Below, piece by piece: positions 9,868 to 18,415 of a stretch of 48,718 bases of DNA; position 1 is the stretch's first letter, and every line of letters begins with the position of its first letter. The notes under the pieces were generated by a model. It was given only the letters and a program-made list of their open reading frames with translations. It ran no database searches and was not told the DNA's origin. This stretch comes from Caldovatus aquaticus (lineage in GTDB: Bacteria; Pseudomonadota; Alphaproteobacteria; Acetobacterales; Acetobacteraceae). The position numbers were made by a program, and so were the translations under genes. The stretch spans positions 1-48,718 of the forward strand of contig NZ_JAHZUY010000021.1 of assembly GCF_019458025.1 (NCBI RefSeq), in the 5' to 3' direction.

Positions 9868-10992
9868 ATGACGGACCCGTCGAGGACCCTCCCCTCCCGC
9901 CCCGCCCGGACGAAGACCGCCGCCTCCGCGCGCGCCCGCGCCGCCGCGTTCTGCGCGCGGTTCGGCCTGCGCGTGCCGATCCTCCAGGCGCCGATGGCCG
10001 GCGCCTGTCCGCCGGCGCTCGCCGCGGCGGTGGCGAATGCCGGCGGCATGGGCGGGATGGGCGCGCTGATGATGACGCCCGAGGCGATCCTCGCCTGGGC
10101 GCGCGATTTCCGCGCGCGGAGCAACGGCAGCGTCCAGATGAACCTCTGGATCCCGGACCCGCCGCCCCGGCGCGACGCCGCGCGCGAGGCGGCGGTGGCC
10201 GACTTCCTCGCGCGCTTCGGCCCGCGCCCGGCGCCGCCCGGCGAGGGTCCGCTGCTGCCCGAGTTCGACGCCCAGTGCGCGGCGATGCTCGCGGCGCAGC
10301 CGGCGGTGCTCTCCTCGATCATGGGCGTGTTCCCGGAGCGCGTCGTCGCGGCGATGAAGGCGCGCGGGATCGCCTGGTTCGCCTGCGCGACCACGCTGGC
10401 CGAGGCGCGCGCCGCCGTGGCGGCCGGCGCGGACGCGATCGTGGCCCAGGGCGCCGAGGCCGGCGGGCATCGCGGCGCCTTCGAGGCCGCCGCGGCCGAG
10501 GCGCAGCTCACCGGCCTCTTCGCCCTGGTGCCGCGCCTTGCCGACGCGCTGGACGTGCCGGTGATCGCCGCGGGCGGGATCGCCGACGCGCGCGGCGTGG
10601 CGGCGGCGCTGACGCTCGGCGCCAGCGCAGTGCAGATCGGCACGGGCTTCCTGCGCTGCCCCGAGGCCGGGATCCACCCCGCCTGGGCCGAGGCGCTCGG
10701 CCGCGCGGAGCCCGAGGGAACGATGCTGACGCGCGCCTTCAGCGGCCGGCTCGGCCGCGCCCTCGCCACCGGCTACGTGCGGGCGGCGGCCGCCCCGGAC
10801 GCGCCGCCGCCCGCGCCCTACCCCGTGCAGCGCGTGCTGACGACGCCGATGCGCGAGGCGGCGCAGGCGGCGGGCGAGCTGGATCGCATGCAGGCCTGGG
10901 CCGGCCAGGCGGCGGCGCTGGCCCGCGCGGAGCCGGCGGCGGAGCTGGTGCGCCGGTTGTGGGAGGAGGCGCAGGCGCTGCTGCCGGCCTGA
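9868..10992 (+). CDS. Nitronate monooxygenase (FMN-dependent, NPD/FabK-like)
   Basis: 374-aa TIM-barrel flavoprotein, probably oxidising nitronates or propionate-3-nitronate with FMN and O2. Recognised by [20 protein letters not shown] at about residues 35-55, [16 protein letters not shown], the central FMN motif [17 protein letters not shown] with the conserved His, and phosphate-binding loops [18 protein letters not shown] and [16 protein letters not shown]. The ATG at 9868 is preceded by the short spacer GAGGCGATGCC, which contains a weak ribosome-binding site. The first 30 residues are not conserved. The gene follows a LysR regulator and a dyad-rich promoter. An enoyl-ACP reductase II role is less likely, as there is no fatty acid gene nearby. 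Confidence 0.9.
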   Translation: MTDPSRTLPSRPARTKTAASARARAAAFCARFGLRVPILQAPMAGACPPALAAAVANAGGMGGMGALMMTPEAILAWARDFRARSNGSVQMNLWIPDPPPRRDAAREAAVADFLARFGPRPAPPGEGPLLPEFDAQCAAMLAAQPAVLSSIMGVFPERVVAAMKARGIAWFACATTLAEARAAVAAGADAIVAQGAEAGGHRGAFEAAAAEAQLTGLFALVPRLADALDVPVIAAGGIADARGVAAALTLGASAVQIGTGFLRCPEAGIHPAWAEALGRAEPEGTMLTRAFSGRLGRALATGYVRAAAAPDAPPPAPYPVQRVLTTPMREAAQAAGELDRMQAWAGQAAALARAEPAAELVRRLWEEAQALLPA

Positions 10993-10995
10993 CGG

Positions 10996-11010
10996 GGCGC
11001 GGATCGCGCC
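10996..11010. terminator. Short hairpin between convergent genes
   Basis: GGCGCG-GAT-CGCGCC forms a perfect 6-bp stem with a 3-nt loop just after the nitronate monooxygenase stop. There is no T-run, so intrinsic termination is doubtful. Confidence 0.25.
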
Positions 11011-11140
11011 GCTCCGGCGCGCCCGGCCGAGCTGCCCGATCCGCCCTCCGCCGGGGCCGCTTCCGCCCGGCTGCGCGCGGCGACGGCTCCGGCGCGTCGT
11101 CGCTCGGGCGGATTCGCGCTCCCGGTCGCCCGCGATCCGA

Positions 11141-12313
11141 TCAGAGCAGGGCCAGCTGCCCCTCCGGCACCGCCGCGGACCTGTTGGCGGATCCCGGGGC
11201 GAGCGGCGCCTTGTCGTCGGGCACCCGGAACCGCGTGCAGTCGAGCCCCGGCCCGCGTTCCCCCCGGTCGAGGCCGAACCGCTTCAGCGCGACGCGGAAG
11301 CGCTGCGCGATCATCGCTGCATAGGCGCCGGTCCCGGTCTGGCGGAGCCGGAAGCGGCCGTCGTAGAGCGCGCCGCCGCGCGTCTCGCGCACCAGCGCCA
11401 GCACGCGCGCGGCGCGGTCGGGGAAGTGCGCGTGCAGCCACTCCTCGAAGAGCTGCCCGATCTCGTGCGGCAGGCGCAGCAGCACGTAGCCCGCGCCGAG
11501 CGCGCCGTGCGCCGCGCACGCCTCCAGCACCCGCTCGATCTCGGCGTCGTTGAGGCCGGGGATGATCGGCGCCATCAGCGCGCCGGCCGGCACCCCGGCG
11601 CGGCGCAGCTCGGCGAGCGCGGCGAGACGCCGCGCCGGCGCCGCCGCGCGCGGCTCCATCCGCCGCGCCAGCGCATTGTCGAGCGTCGTCACCGAGAGGC
11701 AGACATGCACCAGGTCGCGCGCCGCCAGGCGCTGCAGGAGGTCGAGGTCGCGCAGCACGCCGGCCGACTTGGTGACGATCGTCACCGGATGGCCGAAGCG
11801 CTCCAGCACCTCGAGCACGCCGCGCGTGATCCGCAGCGTGCGCTCGACCGGCTGGTAGGGATCGGTGTTGGCGCCGAGCGCGACCGGCCGCGGCACGTAG
11901 CCGGGCCGCCGCAGCTCCTTCTCGAGCAGCGCCGGCAGCTCGGGCTTGAACACGAGGCGGGTCTCGAAGTCGAGGCCCGGCGAATAGCCGAGATAGGCGT
12001 GCGAGGGCCGCGCGTAGCAGTAGATGCAGCCGTGCTCGCAGCCGCGGTAGGGGTTGAGCGAGCGGTCGAAGCCGATGTCCGGGCTGTCGTTCCAGGCCAT
12101 GGCCGAGCGCGTCCGGTCGCGGATCAGCGTCGTCGGCAGCGGGGGAAGGTCGGCGAGCTCGGCGGCGAGCGTGCCCCAGCCGTCGTCGAAAGGCTCGGCG
12201 AGGGTGCGCTCGAAGCGGGGGGAGAGGGCGTTGGTCAGGGCGCCGCGGCCCTTGCGGGCGAGCGGGGGCGTCCCGGCGGCGGGACGCGACGGGGCGGCGG
12301 AGCCGTCGGGCAT
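11141..12313 (-). CDS. PA0069-family radical SAM protein (SplB-like)
   Basis: 390-aa radical SAM enzyme. The [4Fe-4S] motif is C92-x3-C96-x2-C99 in GCEHGCIYCYARPSH, preceded by SLNPYRG, with the downstream phrase GANTDPYQPVERTLRITR; these define the PA0069/Rv2578c group, distantly related to spore photoproduct lyase. The C-terminus adds a family-specific tail after RLRQTGTGAYAAMIAQRF. The start is an ATG following GGAAGAGGAACGCGCGCC. The reaction is not established for this family; a DNA-damage link is suggested here by a LexA-type box 59 bp upstream of the start. It is convergent with the nitronate monooxygenase gene. Confidence 0.9.
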   Translation of the reverse strand: MPDGSAAPSRPAAGTPPLARKGRGALTNALSPRFERTLAEPFDDGWGTLAAELADLPPLPTTLIRDRTRSAMAWNDSPDIGFDRSLNPYRGCEHGCIYCYARPSHAYLGYSPGLDFETRLVFKPELPALLEKELRRPGYVPRPVALGANTDPYQPVERTLRITRGVLEVLERFGHPVTIVTKSAGVLRDLDLLQRLAARDLVHVCLSVTTLDNALARRMEPRAAAPARRLAALAELRRAGVPAGALMAPIIPGLNDAEIERVLEACAAHGALGAGYVLLRLPHEIGQLFEEWLHAHFPDRAARVLALVRETRGGALYDGRFRLRQTGTGAYAAMIAQRFRVALKRFGLDRGERGPGLDCTRFRVPDDKAPLAPGSANRSAAVPEGQLALL

Positions 12314-12371
12314 GGCGCGCGTTCCTCTTCCGTTCCGTGTCAGCCTGCCAGACCGGACTCGCCGACGTCAA

Positions 12372-12386
12372 GAACAGAATAAGAAC
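12372..12386 (-). promoter_or_regulatory. LexA (SOS) box, alphaproteobacterial type
   Basis: On the minus strand this reads GTTC-TTATTCT-GTTC, an exact GTTC-N7-GTTC direct repeat with an AT-rich spacer, the established LexA site of alphaproteobacteria. It lies 59 bp before the radical SAM start codon, immediately upstream of a TTGACG hexamer (12366-12371) that could be the -35 element, so bound LexA would block the promoter. The AT-rich box stands out from GC-rich surroundings. Confidence 0.75.
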
Positions 12387-12939
12387 TGCGCGGCGCGCCG
12401 GCCGGCCTCTTGCCACGGCGCGGCCCGGAATTTTCAATCGTGGCGTGCCGCACCGGCAGGGCCGGCCCGTGGAGGATGGGATTGCCGAACCCCGGAAGCC
12501 GATACGAGGCCCGCAGCCGCTCCCTGCGGGGTCGTGGCCCGCGCCGGGTCGTGCCGGGCAGGCTCCCCCCTGCCGCGGCGACAGGCGCCGCGGGGCGGGA
12601 CGACGGCCGTTCCGGCGGCGCCGCGCGGGCGCCGGCCGGCGTGCGGGGGGCGCGGCCGTGCGGCGGCGCCCCCGGCGCGCGACCGGCACGCCGCGCCGCC
12701 CGCCAGGCAGGAACGACGGCGGCCGGGATTCCGCCCTCGCCGGGCGCCGGCGCCGCGCCGCCCACGGCCCGCCTGGCGCGCGGGCACGGCGCCCGGCGGG
12801 CTGTTCCGGGGCGGCGCCGGCGGCGGCCGGCCGGCAGCGTCCCGGCAGGGAACGCAAGGGCCGCGCCGTCCCGCCGCGCGGCGGGCGCGAGTCGCGGAGG
12901 CCAGCCGGGAGAGGAGCCCCGGCCAGCGGCGCCCTGAGC
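12387..12939. other. About 550-bp GC-rich gap, no gene recognised
   Basis: Open frames run through this stretch on all strands because stop codons are rare at this GC content, but none shows a domain. The glycosyltransferase frame is open upstream through here; that extension is Arg/Gly/Pro-rich and not family-like. The 5' leader and promoter of the downstream pair should lie in the last part. AGGAG occurs at 12912-12916. Confidence 0.5.
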
Positions 12940-13602
12940 GTGGTCGTGCCGACCCTGAACGCCGCCGGCACGCTGCCGGCGACGCTCGCGGCGCTCGGCG
13001 GCGCGGCGCAGGAGGTCGTCGTCGCCGATGGCGGCAGCAGCGACGGAACGCCGACGGTCGCGGCCGCGCTCGGCGCGCGCGTCCTCGCCGCGCCGCGCGG
13101 GCGCGGCGCGCAGCTCGCGGCCGGGGCGCAGGTGGCGCGCGGCGACTGGCTGCTGTTCCTGCACGCCGACACGGTGCTCGCCCCGGGCTGGGCGCGCGCG
13201 GCGGCGGGCTTCGCGGCCGATCCCGCGAATGCCGGGCGCGCCGCGTATTTCCGCTTCGCCCTCGACGATCCCGCGCCCCAGGCGCGCCGGCTCGAGCGCC
13301 TGGTCGCCTGGCGCTGTCGGTGGCTCGCCCTCCCCTATGGCGACCAGGGGCTGCTGATCGCGCGCCGCCTCTACGAGTCGCTCGGCGGCTTCCGGCCCGA
13401 GCTGCCGCTGATGGAGGACGTGGACCTGGTTCGCCGCCTCGGCCGGCGGCGGCTGGTGGCGCTCGACGTGCCGGCGGTGACCTCGGCGGCGCGCTGGCGG
13501 GCGCAGGGGTGGAAGCGCCGCTCGGCGCGCAACCTCGCCTGCCTCGCCCTGTGGTGCCTCGGCGTGCCGGCGCGCCGCCTCGCTCCGCTCTACGGGCGAT
13601 GA
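12940..13602 (+). CDS. TIGR04283-family family-2 glycosyltransferase
   Basis: About 220 aa. It begins with the GT2 nucleotide-sugar fold VVVPTLNAAGTLPATLAAL, continues VVVADGGSSDGTP and GAQLAAGAQVARGDWLLFLH, then the metal-binding ADT, and ends with YGDQGLLIARRLYESLGGF and LMEDVDLVRRL, all typical of TIGR04283. The start is uncertain: GTG at 12940 gives a protein starting inside the first strand, while the CTG at 12934 would restore the usual Leu-Ser. An AGGAG at 12912-12916 fits either loosely. The stop overlaps the next gene (ATGA). TIGR04283 and TIGR04282 genes are commonly paired; the sugar and acceptor are unknown. Confidence 0.85.
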   Translation: MVVPTLNAAGTLPATLAALGGAAQEVVVADGGSSDGTPTVAAALGARVLAAPRGRGAQLAAGAQVARGDWLLFLHADTVLAPGWARAAAGFAADPANAGRAAYFRFALDDPAPQARRLERLVAWRCRWLALPYGDQGLLIARRLYESLGGFRPELPLMEDVDLVRRLGRRRLVALDVPAVTSAARWRAQGWKRRSARNLACLALWCLGVPARRLAPLYGR

Positions 13603-14348
13603 GGCGCCCGGCGACGGGCGCACACCGGAGCGCGGCCGGGAGCGCGGCCACGGTCCCGCCGGCTCCCGGCCGGGACGCGTCGCTCCGCGCCGCCGGCGCG
13701 GGAGGGGCGCCGGGGCCGGCGGGCGGCCGCGATCGCCGCCCGGTGCTGATCGTCTTCGCCCGCGCCCCCCGGCTCGGCGCGGTGAAGCGGCGGCTGGCAC
13801 GCGGCGTCGGCGCGCTCGCGGCGCTGCGCTTCCATCGCGCCATGCTCGCGGCGACGCTGCGCCGGCTCGGCCGCGACCGGCGCTGGCGCTGCCTGGTGGC
13901 GCTCACCCCGGACGGCGCGGCGCGGCGCTGGGGGCCGCTCGCGCCAGGGCTCGCGCGGCGCCGCGAGCCGCCGCGCGTGCCGCAGGGCGGCGGCGACCTC
14001 GGCGCGCGGATGGCGCGGGCGATGCGGCCGCACCGGCCGCGCGTGGCGCTGGTCGGCTGCGACATCCCGGGCCTCGCGGCGGCCGACGTGGCGGCCGCCT
14101 TCCGCGCCCTCGCCGGCGGCGCCGGCGCGGTGTTCGGTCCGGCCGAGGACGGCGGCTACTGGCTGGTCGGCCTCGGCGCGCGGCGTCCGGCCCATCCCTT
14201 CGCCCGCGTGCGCTGGTCGGGGCCGAACGCGCTCGCCGACACGCTCGCGAATTGCGGGGGGCGGCGCGTCGTGCTGCTGCGCCGGCTGCGCGACGTGGAC
14301 ACCGCCGAGGCGCTGCGCGCCCTGCAGACCGCCGGCGGCCGCCCGTGA
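13599..14348 (+). CDS. TIGR04282 (DUF2064) glycosyltransferase-like protein
   Basis: 249 aa. After a non-conserved Ala/Pro-rich first 45 residues comes the nucleotidyl/glycosyl-transferase A fold: VLIVFARAPRLGAVKRRLA, later VALVGCDIPGLAAADVAAAF and FGPAEDGGYWLVGL, then RVRWSGPNALADTL. These are hallmarks of DUF2064/TIGR04282, often named 'arsenosugar biosynthesis glycosyltransferase'. The ATG overlaps the stop of the TIGR04283 gene by 4 bp, so the two are translated together. Arsenic genes are absent from the window, so a link to arsenosugars is not supported here. Confidence 0.87.
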   Translation: MRRPATGAHRSAAGSAATVPPAPGRDASLRAAGAGGAPGPAGGRDRRPVLIVFARAPRLGAVKRRLARGVGALAALRFHRAMLAATLRRLGRDRRWRCLVALTPDGAARRWGPLAPGLARRREPPRVPQGGGDLGARMARAMRPHRPRVALVGCDIPGLAAADVAAAFRALAGGAGAVFGPAEDGGYWLVGLGARRPAHPFARVRWSGPNALADTLANCGGRRVVLLRRLRDVDTAEALRALQTAGGRP

Positions 14349-14708
14349 CGCCGCCGCGCCGTCCCGTCCACCCGCTCGCGGCGGCGATGCCGCCGCGGCC
14401 CTGCCGCGCCCTGCCGCGCCGCACCGGTCCCCCCCCTCGGCGGCCGCCCGCGCGGCGCCGCCGGCGGACCGTCCGGCCGCGACCGCGCCCGGCCTCGCCC
14501 GCCGCATCGCCCCGGTCCGGCCGGGCGGCGCGGCGGGCCATCCGCGGCGCCGCCGCCGGCGCCCGCCCGATCGCGGTCTTCGCCGGACGGGCCGGCCCGG
14601 AGCGCCCTGCGCGCGCCGCCGCGATGCGGTCGCGCTGACGCGACTTGCCGGAGCGCCGCGCGGCGCCGACTCTGCCGTCCGGCGCAGCGCGAGGAAGGAG
14701 ACGGACGG
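14349..14708. other. 360-bp gap, no gene recognised
   Basis: GC-rich and without a family-like frame. The last 20 bases carry a clear ribosome-binding site (AAGGAG, 14694-14699) for the lipoprotein gene that follows. No promoter pair is convincing. Confidence 0.5.
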
Positions 14709-15482
14709 GTGCGGACTTCCCCCGAGCGCACGCGGCGGCCCGCGACAGGCCCGGCAGCCGCGACGCTGCTCCCCCTGCTGCTCGCCACGGCGTGCACAGG
14801 CGCCCCGGAGACGCAGCCGGATCCGGGGCCGGGGGACGGGCAGCTCGCCACCGCCGCCATGGCGCTGCGCCTGCCGGCCGAGCTCCTCGGCCTGCGCCGG
14901 GGCGCCGTCGAGAGCGTCGTCCTGCCGCGGCTCGGCTCCGGCCTCGCCGTCCGCTACGCGCCGGACGAAGGCGGCGCGCTGGCCTCGGTCGTGCTCGTCG
15001 CGCGCGACGAGGCGGCGGACGTCGCCGGCGAGGATCCGCGCGCGCCCGCGGCCACGGCCGAGTTCGAGCGCATGCTGGCTGCGGAGATGATCGGCCTCCC
15101 CGATGCCGGACCGCCGCGCCGCCCGGCGGAGCCGGAGGAGCAATTCCTCGTCGCGCTGCGCGGCCAGCCCCTGGTGCGCTGCGCCACCCTGACCGAGGCG
15201 GCGGCGGACGGGCGCCGGCTGAACGGGCTGCGCTGCCTCGGCGTGGCGCGGACGCGCTTCGTGCGGGTGTTCCTGACCGCCACGCCCGGCGCGATGGAGC
15301 TGCGCCGGGCCGCCGGCTTCGCGGCTCTCGTCACCGCGCTGCTGCAGGACGGCGCCGCCCAGGCGGGCGGCGGGCCGCCGGAGGAGGGCGGTGCCGCGCC
15401 GCCGGCGCCGCGCCTTCCCTTCGGCCTCGAGGAACGCCCGCCGCCATTGCCCGGGGGCCGCGGCCCGGTCTATCGCCTCTGA
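14709..15482 (+). CDS. Putative lipoprotein of unknown function
   Basis: 257 aa, GTG start 9 nt after AAGGAG. The N-terminus is a lipoprotein-like signal: basic RTSPERTRRP, then hydrophobic AAATLLPLLLATAC with a candidate lipobox cysteine at about residue 29 (ATAC; the -3 residue is Ala, so it is not a perfect lipobox). The mature part has no domain I recognise; it contains LVRCATLTEAAADG and a Pro/Gly-rich tail. It is followed 32 bp later by a solute-binding protein gene on the same strand. Envelope location is inference from the signal. Confidence 0.6.
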   Translation: MRTSPERTRRPATGPAAATLLPLLLATACTGAPETQPDPGPGDGQLATAAMALRLPAELLGLRRGAVESVVLPRLGSGLAVRYAPDEGGALASVVLVARDEAADVAGEDPRAPAATAEFERMLAAEMIGLPDAGPPRRPAEPEEQFLVALRGQPLVRCATLTEAAADGRRLNGLRCLGVARTRFVRVFLTATPGAMELRRAAGFAALVTALLQDGAAQAGGGPPEEGGAAPPAPRLPFGLEERPPPLPGGRGPVYRL

Positions 15483-15514
15483 GCCAGGAGCGAATCCGCG
15501 GAGGGCGCCCGACC

Positions 15515-16510
15515 GTGACCCTGCGAACCCCCCTGCCGAGGCGGCGCCTCGCCGCCGCCGGCCTTCTCGGCGGCGCCGCCGGCGCGGCCGCGGCGCCGGC
15601 CGCGCCCGCCGCGCGCTATCCGGAGCGCCCGGTGCGCCTGATCGTGCCCTGGGCGCCCGGGGGCTCGACCGACATCCTCGCCCGCGTGGTCGCCGAGCGC
15701 CTCGGCCCTGCCCTCGGCCAGCCGGTGGTGGTGGAGAACCGGTCCGGCGCCTCGGGCAACCTCGGCTCGGACATCGTCGCCAAGGCGGCGCCGGACGGCC
15801 ACACGATCCTGTTCGGCTCGATGAGCACGCACGCCATGAACCCGGCGCTGATGCCGAACATGCCCTTCGACGGCGTCGAGGACTTCACGCCGGTAGCGCT
15901 GCTCGCCTACGTGCTCAACACGATGGTCGTGCATCCCGCGGTGCCGGCACGCACCGTCGCCGAGTTCGTCGCCCACGCGAAGGCGAACCCGGAGCGGATC
16001 GCCTACGCCTCGGCCGGGCCGGGCTCGACCAACCACCTCTGCGCGGCGCTGTTCGAGCGCATGGCCGGGGTGCGCATGCTGCACGTGCCCTATCGCGGCG
16101 GCGCGCCGGCAGTGCTCGACACGGTGGCGGGCCAGGCGCAGCTCCTCTTCAGCGCCGGCACGCAGACCCTGCCGCATGTGCGCGCGGAGCGGCTGCGGCT
16201 GCTCGCGGTGACCGAGGGACGGCGCTCCGCCCTGCTGCCGGAGGTGCCGACGGTCGGCGAGACGCTGCCCGGCTACGAGATGGCGGTGTGGTACGGCTGC
16301 TTCGGCCCGCGCGGCATGGACCCGGCGCTCGTCGCGCGGCTCAACGCCGAGATCAACCGCGTCCTCGCCCTGCCCGAGGTGACGCGGCGCATGGCCGAGA
16401 TCGGCGTCGAGGTGCAGAACGAGCCGCCCGAGGCGCTGGGGGCGCTGCTGCGCCGGGACGCGGCGAAGTGGGGCGGCCTGATCCGCGAACTCGGCATCCG
16501 CGCGGAGTGA
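15515..16510 (+). CDS. Tripartite tricarboxylate transporter (Bug/TctC) solute-binding protein
   Basis: 331-aa periplasmic binding protein. The signal peptide is residues 1-33, with a twin-arginine-like start (PRRRLAAAGLLGG). The mature part shows the Bug family phrases YPERPVRLIVPWAPGGSTDI, VVVENRSGASGNLGSDIVAK, HVPYRGGAPAVLDTVAGQAQ and ALLPEVPTVGETLPGYE. The GTG at 15515 follows GGAGGG. Bug proteins bind small carboxylates; most are encoded without TctA/TctB, as here, so substrate and transporter cannot be named. Confidence 0.93.
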   Translation: MTLRTPLPRRRLAAAGLLGGAAGAAAAPAAPAARYPERPVRLIVPWAPGGSTDILARVVAERLGPALGQPVVVENRSGASGNLGSDIVAKAAPDGHTILFGSMSTHAMNPALMPNMPFDGVEDFTPVALLAYVLNTMVVHPAVPARTVAEFVAHAKANPERIAYASAGPGSTNHLCAALFERMAGVRMLHVPYRGGAPAVLDTVAGQAQLLFSAGTQTLPHVRAERLRLLAVTEGRRSALLPEVPTVGETLPGYEMAVWYGCFGPRGMDPALVARLNAEINRVLALPEVTRRMAEIGVEVQNEPPEALGALLRRDAAKWGGLIRELGIRAE

Positions 16511-16562
16511 GCGGGGCGCCGCGCGGGCGGGCCGTGCCCGGGCGCGCGCCCCGCGCCCCCGC

Positions 16563-17102
16563 TCAGCCCGCCTTCAGGTGCTCCCTGAGCCGCGGCATCA
16601 GCTCCACCAGGTTGCAGGGCCGGTGCCGCGAATCGAGCTGGAACACCAGGATGTCGTCCCAGGCGTCCTTGCACGCGCCGGTGCTGCCGGGCAGCGCGAA
16701 CAGGTAGGTCCCGCCGGCGACGCCGCCGAGCGCGCGCGACTGGATCGTGCTGGTGCCGATCTTGCGGTAGCTCAGCATCCGGAACAGCTCGCCGAAGCCC
16801 TCGATCTCCTTCTCGAGCACGCGCCGGAACGCCTCGGGCGTGACGTCGCGCCCGGTGATGCCGGTGCCGCCCGTGGTGATGCCGCAGTCCACCTTCGGGT
16901 CGGCGATCCAGCGGCGCAGCACCGCCTCGATCGCGTCCGCCTCGTCCCTGACGATCTCGCGCGAGACGCAGCGGTGGCCGGCGGCCTCGATCCGCTCCTG
17001 CAGCGCCTGGCCGGAGCGGTCGGTGCTCATGTCGCGGGTGTCGCTCACCGTCAGCACGGCGATGTTGACGGGGAGGAAGGGCAGGCTCTCGTCGATGGGC
17101 AT
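16563..17102 (-). CDS. moaB: Molybdenum cofactor biosynthesis protein B
   Basis: 179-aa MoaB/MogA-fold protein, which acts in adenylylation of molybdopterin. Clear motifs: VNIAVLTVSDTRDMSTDRSG near the start, ITTGGTGITGRDVTPEAF in the middle, and ALPGSTGACKDAWDDIL near the end. The ATG at 17100-17102 gives the normal length; GGGAG lies 11 nt before it. The reading frame continues open upstream through a truncated integrase, with no stop between. It is convergent with the Bug-protein gene (52-bp gap). No other molybdopterin gene is in the window. Confidence 0.94.
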   Translation of the reverse strand: MPIDESLPFLPVNIAVLTVSDTRDMSTDRSGQALQERIEAAGHRCVSREIVRDEADAIEAVLRRWIADPKVDCGITTGGTGITGRDVTPEAFRRVLEKEIEGFGELFRMLSYRKIGTSTIQSRALGGVAGGTYLFALPGSTGACKDAWDDILVFQLDSRHRPCNLVELMPRLREHLKAG

Positions 17103-18263
17103 GTCTGCGGCGTCTCCCGCGCGGCGCGCTGCGGGCGGCGGCCGGGCCCGGCCCCGCCCCGGCGCTGATCTAGGGCGGATGCGGCGCGGGCGCCATCCTG
17201 CGGCGCGACCCCGGACCGGGCGCCGCCGCTGCGGCGCGAGGCCATCGCGGCGCATGGCGAAGCCGCTCGGCAGGGCGGGCGCGTCGGCGCTGCGGGTGGC
17301 CTCGGTTGCCTCGGCGTCCGCCGTCTCGAGCGCGGCGGGGAAGGCGTCCGGCCCCGCCGCCAGCGGGCGCACCGCTTCCAGCACCGCGAGCGCCGCCGTG
17401 GACAACGGCACCCGATGCGCCCGTCCGGCCTTCATCCGCGCCGCCGGCACGGTCCACACCCGCGCCGCAAGGTCCACCTCGCGCCAGGTCATGCCGCGCA
17501 CCTCGCCGGTGCGCGCGGCCGTCAGGATCGCGAAGCGCAGCGCCAGCGCCGCCACCCCCTCGCGTTCGGCCAGCGCCGCCAGGAAGGCCGGCATCTGCGG
17601 CCAGGGCAGCGCCGGATGGTGGCGCACCGGCTGCACCTTGCGCGGCGGCGGCAACAGCGCATCGAGATGCCCCTTCCAGCGCGCCGGGTTCGGCCCCGCG
17701 CGCCAACCCTTCACCGTCGCCGCATCCAGCACCGCCTCGATGCGCTGGCGCAGCCGCGAGGCCGTCTCCGGCGCCCGCTGCCACAAGGGGCGCAGCACCC
17801 GCAGCACCGCCTCGGTATCCACCTCGGCCACCGCGAGGTCGCCGAGCACGGGATAGGCGTAGGCGGCGAGCGTCGCCTGCCATTGCGCGGCGTGCTTGGC
17901 GTTGCGCCAGCCCGGGCGCTTCGCCGCGATCAGCGCCTCGGCGGCGGCGCGGAAGGTCTGCCGCGCCGGCGCCTCGGCCTCGGCCCGCGCCCGCCGCTCG
18001 GCCGCGCGCGCGGCCAGCGGATCGCGCCCGGCCATCCGCGCCGCCTGCGCCCGTGCCCGCGCCTCGGCGAGCGGCACCCCGGGGAAGGTCCCAAGCCCCA
18101 TGTCGCGCCGCCGCCCGTCCGGGGCGCGGTAGCGCAGCACCCATTGCGCCCGGCCCGGGCCGCGCACCCAGAGATGCAGCCCGTCCCCGACCGAGAAGCG
18201 GCACGGCGCGCCGCGCTGGAACACCGCCCGCACCTCGGTTGCCGTCGCCTGCCGTCGCCGCAT
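17103..18263 (-). pseudogene. Truncated P4-type tyrosine recombinase, open into moaB
   Basis: The first roughly 320 residues match a DUF4102-type integrase: the arm-binding N-terminus (FSVGDGLHLWVRGPGRAQWV and GLGTFPGVPLAEARARA), the SAM-like core-binding domain, and the first part of the catalytic domain with the first catalytic Arg (LTAARTGEVRGMTW) and the beta-hairpin Lys (RMKAGRAHRVPLS). After about position 17310 homology is lost: the H-x-x-R box, second His/Trp and catalytic Tyr are absent, so it cannot recombine DNA. There is no stop codon before moaB, so the frame forms a 566-codon fusion. The start ATG at 18263 is preferred over an upstream TTG, with GGAGCGGAGG before it. Confidence 0.85.
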
Positions 18264-18282
18264 CGCGCCCTCCGCTCCGCCA

Positions 18283-18415
18283 GGTGGGATCGGGACCAAC
18301 CCCGGCTTGCGCCTGGCGCCCGCCCCGCTGCGGTGGGATCGCCCGCCGCGCCCTTCTCCGCCGCAGGGGGGATCAGCGCCCCCTCACCCGGGCCGATCCC
18401 ACCATTGATCCCACC
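18283..18415. repeat. Four copies of the 9-mer GGTGGGATC upstream of the integrase remnant
   Basis: Two copies on the + strand (18283-18291, 18332-18340) and two on the - strand (18395-18403, 18407-18415; the last two are 12 bp apart, one helical turn). They lie in the 150 bp before the integrase start. Such short repeats could be arm-type or autoregulatory sites of the recombinase; this is inference. Confidence 0.6.
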
